DNA of 64,000 nucleotides, from positions 8,711,501 through 8,775,500 of the forward strand of contig CM028900.1 of assembly GCA_016801885.1 (NCBI GenBank), written 5' to 3'. Origin of the DNA: Toxotes chatareus. Lineage: Eukaryota; Chordata; Actinopteri; Toxotidae. Position numbers and translations under genes: made by a program. Positions within the stretch are counted from its first letter, which is position 1, and the number at the start of each line of letters is the position of its first letter. The notes beneath the pieces are model-generated. The model saw only the letters and a program-made list of their open reading frames with translations, searched no databases and was not told the origin of the DNA. Positions 49,890 through 59,901 of this stretch are shown piece after piece.

Positions 49890-49940
49890 CTAGGCGAGGA
49901 GATGTTGTGCTAGCTGGCTAGGCTAACGTTAGCGTCACAA
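49890..49940. promoter_or_regulatory. GCTAGC / GCTAACGTTAGC cluster at the lamp1 promoter
   Basis: GTGCTAGCTGGCTAGGCTAACGTTAGCG-type palindromic words (given here in part: GCTAACGTTAGC) lie about 100 bases upstream of the lamp1 start codon. Confidence 0.4.
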
Positions 49941-50122
49941 CAATAACGGCAAGAGAAAACACAAGTGCTGCGCTGCTCCTGGAGGCAAAACCCCGTTAAC
50001 GTGTCTGGATACACGTCTCCACTTATTCCCCCCTTTTACATTAGAATAAGCTAGCTCTGATGATAATTCAGCTCGGATTTAGGACTTTATCAGCGCCACC
50101 AGAGCAAAGAATGACATCAGGA

Positions 50123-50165
50123 TCATGTGACAGACGGTTTAAGAAACACCTAGAAAATCACGTGG
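50123..50165 (-). promoter_or_regulatory. Two E-box/CLEAR-like motifs upstream of lamp1
   Basis: TCATGTGA at 50123-50130 and TCACGTGG at 50158-50165 lie 320-360 bases upstream of the lamp1 start codon. TFEB/TFE3 bind CLEAR motifs (TCACGTGA) and M-boxes (TCATGTGA) in lysosomal gene promoters. The first is a full M-box; the second differs from CLEAR at the last base. Confidence 0.45.
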
Positions 50166-52649
50166 TAAACAGCGGACCGTTTTTTCAGCTTGTGTTTAAG
50201 GCTAAATATTACAATATAATACAAAATACAAAACAACAGTACAAATACTGTACTTATGTACAGTTTCGAGGTACTTGTATATTACTTAAGTATATGAATT
50301 TTATGTTGCTTCATAGATGTAGTGATCTACAAGGAGACAGGAGCAAATAACCAGTGTGGATCAAATTTTACTTGAGTAAAAGTACAAGAGTATTAGCATC
50401 AAAATATACTTAAAAGTAGTTGTTACACATTAAATTTAATCATTTTAAATGAATCTTAATATATAATAATACATTTTAAATTCTGAAAAGTAACTACATT
50501 TATCAAATAAATATAGTGCCGTAAAAAGTAAAATATTTCCCTCTGTAAATGTACTGGAGTGGAAGTATAAAGGAGCAGAAAAGGGAAGTCCTCTACTTTC
50601 ATTTCTCCTCTTCATTCTTCCCCTGGTTGGGAAGAATGAGACATCTGAAACTGAGGCCCCAGCTTCAAACGTCTCTGAGTTTTAAGTAGTTCCATGGGAA
50701 AGTAAAGATTCCAGAGAAGTTAAAAAAAAAAAAAGATTTGTATATAAAAGTGTTCTTTTTAATTGACCATGATTTATCCTGTGACCTTCCACACTATCCA
50801 CCTTGAACAGCAAGTACACTAAGTTCATTTTACTTATGATATTTCTGTACCTTTGTTAAGTAAGGACTTTTACTTGTGCTCATTAAGGATATGAGTACTT
50901 CCTCTATCATTGTCCTTATGAATATTTAAAGTTGCTGGTTGACCTAATTATACTTTCTGTACATACTAGCTGTGAGGAGACCTGACTACTTTTTAAGAAA
51001 TGGGGAACAAAATCCACAGTCCTCTTCAAAAGTTCATCCAATGCTGATTCGAGGCCTCAGCAGTCTGAGTTAGTCAAATCAAGTGGGCATCTTCACGGGG
51101 CAGACCTAATTCTTTGGGGGCCTTAGGAAAGCCAGGAATGGGGCCTCCCTTGTGCCTTGAGAGCAGGAACATAATCCAAAACAGATGTGGAGAGGGAATA
51201 TACAGACAGTTGTGTTTATACCAGATTAGGTGGTTGCATATGATGAAATGTGAACACACATTTTACAATCCATTTAGTCCACGCATGTGGATAAATAGGT
51301 TTTGGGCTGCAGACAGAATCTGAAAATAGGAATGTAAATTAAAATGTTTATCTATCTGTTAGTTGCCTGTAAGGTCCAAATGCTAATTAAAGGTGCATAG
51401 GGTCAGGCCTCAGAAGTCCCTGAACATTTTACACACCCGTGTCAAAACTAAGTCTCCTCTTTGTGCAACTTAACCCTGCCTCAGTGATCTGTGTGCCAGT
51501 TCAATAGTTTCCTTTCATGTCGCAGATCAGTGTGATTGTGCAACTTGAGCCAGACGCAGCAATTTGGAAAGATGCGGAGGTCACATGTCTGTAACTCCTT
51601 TCTTTACACAGACACACTCTAACATTTAAGTTATCATGAGGCCAACCTATCTTTTGACCTTTTGAACATACAGTTACTTAAACAGACTCTTAGCAGCTGC
51701 AAATGTCAAATCAATCCTTTTCCAACCTTCTGATGGACTGTTCACATTTCTCTCGATAACTGTTAACCAACAGGCATTTTGAACCTGCACTATCAGATTT
51801 TTGATCTCTCCTTGATGAATATGTGGTTTAGCCTGTTTGCCACATTTTTCGAAACATGTCACTGACGCAAGTATCTGTATCTGTAAAGATCCAGAGTGAT
51901 AAAGGAACAAAATTCTCCTAAATCCCGATTACTTATATATTCCTTTGTAAAGTTGTCTATCTTATAAGTCAGTACACATAAAATTTGCAATTCTATATAT
52001 AATCCAGCGCTATAAAACTGACACTTTACATGCACCCTTCTTACCTTATGCAGCATTTATAAGCAGTACAAAACACTAGAGATAGATAGATTGTTTATGA
52101 GACTATAATGTAATTGGAAGCAGATATAAGGACATAAACTTGTGTTTATTATGTTGTCTACAATTCCTCCTATGAAGCAATCAATAACTGATGCATAAAC
52201 ACGTAATAAAAGCTTGGCAATACAGTACAAGATTCTGTAGCTGTAATCATGTATAATGGATGAAGAGTCAAATACACGGTATGTTATCAAGGATTTATTA
52301 AAATGATTTTTTCGTCTTACAGTTGCCACAGATACTGGAATATCTGAAAGGACAATTAAAATTTAAACCTGTTTATGTTTCAAGACTTCTTGAAGAAACA
52401 CTTAAATGCTCATAAATATGTTTCCAGCTATGAACATATTTATACTGAATGCTAAATGGGGTGCACAGAGAAGGCAGAGGAGCTCATCCATGATGCTAAA
52501 ATAAGTCTAGAGGAACAGATTCTGTGACATTTTGAGGAAAACAACTGAAAACGACAGTCGGTGAGACCATCTGTGGGGGTTGAAGTCTGCACGATGCTTT
52601 TAAGAACACACAACCAAGTCTCAGTCCACCGACAGGTAGTCAGTTCAGC
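50166..52649. other. Intergenic DNA between lamp1 and the ITAM adaptor gene
   Basis: Two partial copies of a repeat built on TTTTACTTGAGTAAAAGTAC lie at about 50340-50590 and 50810-50920. A segment at 51045-51110 matches the flank of the inverted repeats at 18350. No exon is visible. Confidence 0.55.
50340..50590. repeat. Dispersed repeat with ACTTTTACTT/AAGTAAAAGT words
   Basis: ATTTTACTTGAGTAAAAGTA and AAATATACTTAAAAGTAGTT are characteristic of a common teleost repeat. Fragments recur at 50810-50920 and 55140-55280. Confidence 0.55.
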
Positions 52650-52659
52650 CACTTCCTCT
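52650..52659 (-). promoter_or_regulatory. PU.1/ETS site upstream of the ITAM adaptor
   Basis: CACTTCCTCT (AGAGGAAGTG on the other strand) matches the PU.1 core AGAGGAAGTG and lies about 110 bases upstream of the start codon, as expected for a leukocyte gene. Confidence 0.5.
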
Positions 52660-52765
52660 GATCAGAGCGAGGGGAAAATTTGACTGAGGCAACGACAAAC
52701 AACCAGGAGAGAAAGAAAACCTTCTTGTAACAGACAGAAAGAGATAGAGAGAGAAAGAGAGATAA

Positions 52766-55700
52766 ATGGACAAGCTGAGGACTGGTGTGTTTATGCTGTT
52801 TATGCTCCTGGAGCCTGTTTCCTGTTCAAGTAAGTGAGACAAATCCATATTTTCCTAAATGACTTTAATGAGTTTGGAAAAAGGCCTGAAATATATGTTA
52901 ACCTGAGGAAGGAAAGCCATATCACCTGGTGGGTTTTGTGAATGAAGTGTTAAGAGGCTGATTCTGAATTAATTCAGCAAAGCTAAACTGCAATGCATTT
53001 TGAAATCTCTGTGATCTTCCACCACACAGGCCTTCTCTCTTCAGACAGTCATGGGCGTTTGCTGCATCCAACCCTTTTAAATGACTTTAAATCACTTCTT
53101 CACTCATATTTGGTACGCGTAGGGACACGTACGTTTGTGATCACCTCTGATTTCTGTATTGCAAAAGAGCAAGAGGCTCACAAACAAGATTAGAGGAGCT
53201 ATTTCCTGCATGCAGCATTATCATGTGGAAAAAAACAAATCTATTTTTGGTTTTATTTGAAGGTAAGGAAATTATTCATTCAGCAGTTCATCATTCAGCA
53301 ATATGGCAATATATACATGGAACACAGGAAACGAAACAATAGAGAATTTTTGCTAAGCTTTCTGTCCAGAATTATATTACAGTATAACACACAATATATA
53401 TATATATACAAATATACATGCATATTTCACTTAAACTTTACATACTGCAGAGGCATTTTTGTTGTTTTATTCCTTTCCCTCTATTTAGAAATAAATCTAT
53501 GTGTGACCATAATTCACAGGAGTGTCATCACAGAGTATAAAATAATGTACTCCCTTTCTTTCCTTTGGGTTTAAGTTCAGATGTTTGAGTTTTCATGAGC
53601 AAAAGTTTGTGAGCGTTTGATGTTTCCCAGTCTTTCTCCTTTATGTCGTAGTTAGAGAGAGTTTGTGAAAAAAAAAACATATATATAAATATATTTTCAA
53701 AGTGATGAAAACCACTTTCAAATCCTGTCATGTATTTCAGTCAGATTCATCATGATGAAGGGATTACAGCCTGCATAAATAAATAATCTCCCTCCCGACA
53801 CTACACCGTGTGTGAAAACACTAAAGGTGGATTTCAACTGTTCATTTTCCACAGCGACTTGTGATGTAAGAGGATAAAACATCAAATCTTTCACAGCAGG
53901 AAAAAACACTGTCATGAGTAAACAGCAGTTGATGCCATGGGCGTATTTATTTTTATGTATTTATTACCTTGGCGCACATTTGTAACCTTGTGACCTTGTG
54001 TCACTTCCATGAGACAATCATTTGCTATTGATTTGGAAATATGTGCAGTGTGAGCTATAAAGCTGAGGAGCGTGTTCACTAATGATTCAAAGCTTAGTTT
54101 CTTCTTTTTGTTTCACCTTGAAGTAGCTTTCATGGTGGAAAAATTATCTTATTCTGCACATTGCCTGTTTCTTATTTTGTTCCAGCTTTTAATTTGAGCA
54201 ATATGATGAGTAAAATATACAAAGGTCTCTGCTTCGTTATGGCTGCACCATTTCATCAAAGGAAAATACCTTCAGATGGTTTGTGCATCTATTTATGCAC
54301 ATTTACCCCAAATTCAGCCTGATATTTTGGCAAATTTGGAACCTTTAGGATCCTTTAGGATCCTAAAGGTTGAATTTTGTGGGTAATGTGTATAAAAAAA
54401 AGATGCACAACAAATTAAAACATTTTCATTTGATGAAACAGTACAGCCATAAAAACACAAACAAGACTACAACAAGTTAACTATTTACACACGTAAGAGT
54501 CACAGGTGAGCTCCACAGCTGCTACCAACCATTTCAGTGACAGTAAGTGCACAAGTTGCTAAATCAATCTAAAAATAATTTACATCCTGAAGCAACTTTA
54601 GATGACATGATGAAGAATGTATTGCTTCAGTGAATCACCACCACTGGCTGTTTTCTCACAAGATGGCTTTTATTTTCCAACCGCACACTGAGATAAAGGA
54701 GCCTCACCAAAACCTCAAAGCAGCCCATCTCACTGACAGGAAGAGACTTAACATACTCGAGTGTAGATATCTTATTTCCTGTTCTATAGGTCTTACTCAA
54801 CTCTCATATGTGCTTCTCTACGTTACACAGTGACCATATGTGCTACTTTTATAGTTTCTCTCTATAGAGTCAGAAATCAGCCACCGAAATTATTTTATAA
54901 ACAACAGGTTAAAATAATACTATCATAACAAAGAAGGGTAACACTGTAAATGTTACTTAATTCATTTCTCATTTAATTTTGTTTTGTTTTATCTATTTAA
55001 CTCAGCTTGACAACAGTTAACAGTCAACAGAATGGCTTATGGGACACAATAAGGTCTTTCTTGCACTCGCAACATCTTGTCTGTTCTGTGAAGTAATGTT
55101 TAATATAACTATATACACTTCATGTATTGATGTAAGATCCCCCACAGTAACCAGGAAGTACTTTGGCTTTTTACTCAAGGAAAAGCAGTAATGCAAAAAG
55201 TGTATTCAAAATCTTTCTGAAGTAAAAGCACTTAAGTATTATCAGCAAAATGTAATAATAAATTATAAAATTTATAAACAAATGGAATTTTAATTTAGAT
55301 GAACTTGTTTAAAAACAATTCCCACAATTCAGTGTATGTAGCTCGTACAAAAAAAAAAAAAAACATCATAGAAAATAGTTGAAACAATTTCAAGGATTCA
55401 ATTTTGAATGGAACATCTATTATAGTAAGTTAGTTATAGTATAGTAAGTTGGTATTTTTCCATATTTATGTTCACACAGATACTTGCACAATTCTAGTAG
55501 ACAGTTTAATACAAGGAATTGTAATGCACACATAGGTTGTGTCATTTAATTTGCTCAGTTTAGAAATTAAACATCTTTTCAGAAGTTTCGTTTTTTTTCC
55601 TCTCAGGCCGCCTTTTGTGCCATGCTGACATGGAAAGTCTTATTACATCTGAATCTGCAAGCTAAAGCGAATGGTGTGTACAGCCATCAGATAAAAATGG

Positions 55701-57935
55701 TGGGCTAAAAAGAACCTGTGCAATGTATGTAACTGAGGAAAATTATATACACAAGAGAGAAACACTCAAGTACCTTAAAGAAATTGTGCTTGAATGAATG
55801 TACTTAGTGTCCCCCAGCGTCTTCCTGCAGCTGAACATTTCTCTCTTTTGTTTTCTACAGTAGAGGGTTATTTCACTAACCCCATCATCTGTTATGTCCT
55901 GGACGGGTTCCTGGTTGTTTACTGCATCTGTGCCACTGCATTGTTCGTCAAAGAAAAGGTTCATTATCAAGTTATCTGCAGATTGTTTTCTTTATTAATC
56001 GATAAATTGTTGAAATTGTCCTCTGTAATGTCTCAAAGACCAAATAGGCACAGATTCAACAATTCAAAATATTGTCATTTATCATATGCATCAAATATAG
56101 AAATAGTTGCCTGTTAGTTAACCTACAAATTACTGCAGCTCTGAATTTATCATTTAAGTGATTTCAGCATTTGAAAATAATATTTCTGTTACAGCTTCTC
56201 AGATGTGAATTGTCAATCAGATAAAGAGTGAAATTTGAAGTGGGGCTGCAACTAATGATTATATCTATCAATTAATGTTTTTTCTCAATTAACTGTTAAC
56301 AGTTAAAAAAGAAAAAACTGTGAAAAAAGGAGCCAAAGATAACATCTAGGATTTTTTTTTGTCCAAAACCCAAATTTATTTCATTTAAAATGATATAAAA
56401 CAGAGTAAATTAACAAATACACTAAAGAAGCTGTAACCAGAGGATTTTTGACATTTAACACAATCAGTTATCAAAATATTGTATTCATTTCCTGACGGTC
56501 GCCTAATTGTTTCATCATTTAACTAAATGTGCTGGGTGCCTGTAACCTGTGATGGCCATTTGTGAATAATTAGCAATGAAAATAATTAGCTGCAGACCTG
56601 TTATTCAGTGTTTTAATTTATTGGCTTTTATTTTCTTTGTCTCTCTGTAGTATTCCCACAAATCATCTGTGGCTTTTGAAATGTCTGTAAGTCTCTTTTT
56701 ATTCACATACAATTTTCAAAAAGTTTCACACAATTCACTCAGCATCTTTATTGTTTGACAGTGGCTGCTCATGATAACTGCTTCTTGACTGGTTATTAAT
56801 TGATATTAAAATATTAAATAAATGTGTGAATGCATGTAAATAGACTTATTTCAGTTCATTCTTGTGTGGTTCTCCAGGATAACCAGGAAGACAATTGCGC
56901 CCTTTACCAAGTAAGGAGGACTTTCTCACCCCCACCTCTCACACCAGAGGATTTTTAGCTCTGCTGCTCAACTGTGTGGCACCATATTAACTTATTGTTT
57001 CATATTTTACTCTCTAGGAGCTTGAGAGGCCAAAGGATGCTGATCCCTATCAGGTGCTTGAACCATCAAAAAGAAAGGTAAGTCACTTCTTCTCTTGATA
57101 AACACCTTTAAAGGCCTTTTCCTCACCTGTTCAGGAGCCTAAACTGTCAGTCATTATGTCATATTTCTTCTATAGAAAAAAGCTGAAAAGAAAAAGAAAT
57201 CTCAGGTAAGGGGATTCACTCTCTCACACAGGAAGCACTCTGGCAATTAGAGCTGTCAAATAAAATTAACCTCTCAAAGCTGTGAGATATGGTCAAAATA
57301 AAAGGAAACTGTTTTTGGTAAGAATGGTTAAAATGCTTTATTGGTTTTTCTGAGAAGGTTGTTATTTAAATCAAAATAAATGTATTAAAACCATAAAAAC
57401 TCATAAGATCTTATATTTATATAACCTTACTTCAACCCACGGGCTAAATGTATGTAAAAATTCAAAGGTAATGCTAAAATTCACACAATTTCAGTTTGAT
57501 CCCATTCTTCCATAGGCCTAAAACATCAGCATCATTGAGTTGTTTAAAAGAATCATTCAGAATTCAAAATACTCATTAAACACGCTGCCTTGTTTCTAGG
57601 TTTGAAAACATTGTGGAAAAGAGATGATAAAGTGTTTCCTCTTTGTGATCCAGAATGGTTTAATGGCAGGACAATAAACATGTTTCTTTATATTTTGACC
57701 ATTTTGAACACATGATGTCAGATGCCAGATTTCTGCAGCTTCTCATCACATACAAAACTGTGGCTAACTATACAGTTTCTTCTGGGAAACACTGCCACAT
57801 GGTCAGTGTGAACGCAAACCTGCAAGTCTGATCAAGGCACAACTTTAACTTTTATCCCCCTTTCAGTCAGCCCAACCTGTGGAGAACGGATCTTTGGTCC
57901 CCAGTGTCCCACCTCCACCTGCGTCTTCCCAGTGA
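52766..57935 (+). CDS. ITAM signalling adaptor, FCER1G/CD3-zeta family
   Basis: Seven exons join in phase: 52766-52829, 55861-55958, 56651-56686, 56878-56910, 57018-57077, 57176-57205, 57867-57935, giving 129 aa. Residues 1-21 are a signal peptide. The ectodomain is only a few residues, then CYVLDGFLVVYCICATALFV (32-51) is a membrane span with the family's conserved aspartate (D36), which pairs with a basic residue in receptor partners, and a cysteine (C32) placed for dimerisation. One ITAM follows: YQEL (76) and YQVL (88) spaced by eight residues. Exons 5-7 then add a lysine-rich stretch (KRKKKAEKKKKS) and a short proline tail, absent from mammalian FCER1G (about 86 aa). CD3-zeta has three ITAMs, so this is nearer FCER1G. 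Teleost FcR-gamma-like genes (fcer1gl) are the likely match, but I cannot confirm the symbol. It should couple receptors to Syk/ZAP70-type kinases. Confidence 0.88.
54237..54454. repeat. Hairpin-forming inverted repeat (foldback MITE)
   Basis: The left arm (TTATGGCTGCACCATTTCAT...) and the right arm (its complement, ending ...CAGCCATAAAA) match at roughly 80% over about 85 bases. Both arms contain TTTCATCAAA and GTGCATCT in order. The centre is a perfect-looking palindrome around AGGATCCTTTAGGATCCT (54346-54364). It sits in intron 1 of the ITAM adaptor gene. Confidence 0.8.
55140..55290. repeat. Fragment of the ACTTTTACTT dispersed repeat
   Basis: AAGTAAAAGCACTTAAGTAT and ATCAGCAAAATGTAATAATA are shared in kind with the copies at 50340 and 50810. 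Confidence 0.45.
55960..56110 (+). repeat. Partial GGGCTGCAAC-family repeat
   Basis: TTATTAATCGATAAATTGTT, AATGTCTCAAAGACC and AAAATATTGTC follow the internal order of this family. It begins directly after the exon 2 splice donor of the ITAM adaptor, so the open frame seen there reads into repeat. Confidence 0.55.
56240..56545 (+). repeat. GGGCTGCAAC-family repeat in intron 2 of the ITAM adaptor
   Basis: Starts GGGGCTGCAACTAATGATTA and contains TCAGTTATCAAAATATTG, in the family order. Confidence 0.65.
57206..57866. other. Last intron of the ITAM adaptor
   Basis: AT-rich DNA with no exon or recognised repeat. Confidence 0.5.
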
Positions 57936-58587
57936 TGTCCTGCATGGTCACACCTGGGTCAAGAAACAGCATTGTTCATTGTGGCGGAGAAGATTAGCTG
58001 ATTAACTGTTTTGTTATGTTGTTGGGATTTTAATCAGCATGTTATTGTGATAACTAATTGAATCTCCAAGTCATGTATAAAGCAAAAAATGCCAAATATT
58101 CTGTGGATCCAGCTTCTCAAATGTGAGGATTTGTTGCTTTTCTCTGCTTTATGCAACAGTAACTTCAGTACCTTTGGGTTCTGAACTGTCTGAGCTATAT
58201 GCTAACATGCTAATGCTACCAGTGACAATGCTGTTTGTTGCCTGTTAGCATGCTAATGCTTGCTACTTAGGTAACATTTTACTAGCACTTATAAAGATAT
58301 ATAAACATTTAATAAACAGCTTATAACACATTAGTTGTAAGCAGCTATAAGGACATTTACACGTGTTTATTAATGTATTCCTCAACTGTGTTTTTTTTAC
58401 TGTATTTTCATACAGTAAAACACACAGATGTGAATGTATGTAAACAAATCTTACAGCAACAAATCTGATACTTGTTGAGACAGTTTAGTCTAGACCAAAG
58501 TGATGCACTAACCAACCTACACTGCCTTCCACAGAGCCACCTGCTGTAAATGATCACACGTGTATGTTTTACTGTGACTGAATCCAA

Positions 58588-58593
58588 ATAAAA
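58588..58593 (+). terminator. Polyadenylation signal of the ITAM adaptor
   Basis: AATAAA about 650 bases after the stop codon. The 3' UTR before it contains GCTAACATGCTAATGC-type words at 58199-58260. Confidence 0.6.
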
Positions 58594-58811
58594 GACAATG
58601 CACATGTCAAAACACTTGGAAAATGGTTTAATGATGTTTACAACAAAAGAGAACTGTACAGTTACAGTAAAAGATTATCTTTATATGTGTATAAAAACAA
58701 AACAAACAAAAATACAGCAGACAAATTCATCAAAATCTACTATGTATCCTGATTCACATACTTAAAACTCCTACACAATCTTTCAGTTCTATGCCGCCAT
58801 GACTGGGGGCC

Positions 58812-58836
58812 TTTTTTTTTTTTTTTTTTTTTTTTT
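58812..58836. repeat. Poly-T run
   Basis: About 25 consecutive T on the plus strand. On the minus strand this is a poly-A tract 185-200 bases upstream of the possible end of the converging transcript; it could be a retroposed tail. Confidence 0.9.
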
Positions 58837-59863
58837 GTCTTGTAGTCAGATCGGAGCAGTGTCCCTCAGTGTTGTAGTCCATAATGGAAACCAAAACTCT
58901 TTACATTAGAGTCCAGGAAAGTCAATTCTCATCAGACTGCAGAATAAGAAAAAACAGGGAAATAAAACGGGGACACATTCCTTTAGATGAGCCCAAGCTT
59001 CCAACGTGAGTAGTAAATGTTTTACAGAATGCATTTCTTGAGATACACAGACTTAATATGTACATGGTTGGCGTTTTTTTTTTCTTTTTCTTATTTTTCT
59101 TTCTTGTTGAAAGCCATGGTCACTTGGGCTGTGAACTGATAACCACACACATGACACACCCAAAAACATACAAAAATACTATATCTTTAACCTACCAAGA
59201 ATAAGACAGTTTTGCAATTAGTTCCATGCTGTGACAGAAAAAAGAGATAACAACAAACAAACAAGAAACAGACGCTTTTCACGCAAGTTTTTCTCAGAAA
59301 TATACCAAAATATACATCTAAGCTTTGGAATTACTGAGGCTAGGACTAAAGCCAGTGCTGGGTTTGTCTCTTAATACACATGCTGCAGGGTGGAAGGGAG
59401 AGAAAACAGAGAGAGAGAGACACAGGACAGAGAGTTATCTTTGGTATCTGCATTTGTCAAAAGTTAAATATTTGGATTTTTTGCTTTGGGATAGCGCTTG
59501 TGAGGTCCTACAACCTCACCTAGAGTAAAGCATTAAACAAAGTGTCACTGAAGCCCGTCGGCCAGAGGTCTGAGCCAGAGGGACACAGTCCATGCAGAGT
59601 GAAGGACCATGATGCATAGTGTCACAGCTGATCAGAAGTCTGTAGTGAAGAGACGATGTCAAAGGAGAGAGCAGAAGGGGAGGGCAAAAGGGAGGAGAAG
59701 GTGGAGGAGGAGGAAGGGAAGGGGGACACAGCAGTGAGTTTTAGTGCCAGCAGGACGTGTATTCCTGAAGACAACAGGGTAATGTCCTGGGACTACAGTG
59801 CACAGGTGATGAGGGAGAGACAGATGCACCGTGAGAGGCAGGAACAGCATTTTCACCACAGTC

Positions 59864-59876
<13 letters not shown>

Positions 59877-59899
<23 letters not shown>
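59877..59899. repeat. (GA)n microsatellite
   Basis: About eleven uninterrupted GA units. Confidence 0.95.
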
Positions 59900-59901
<2 letters not shown>

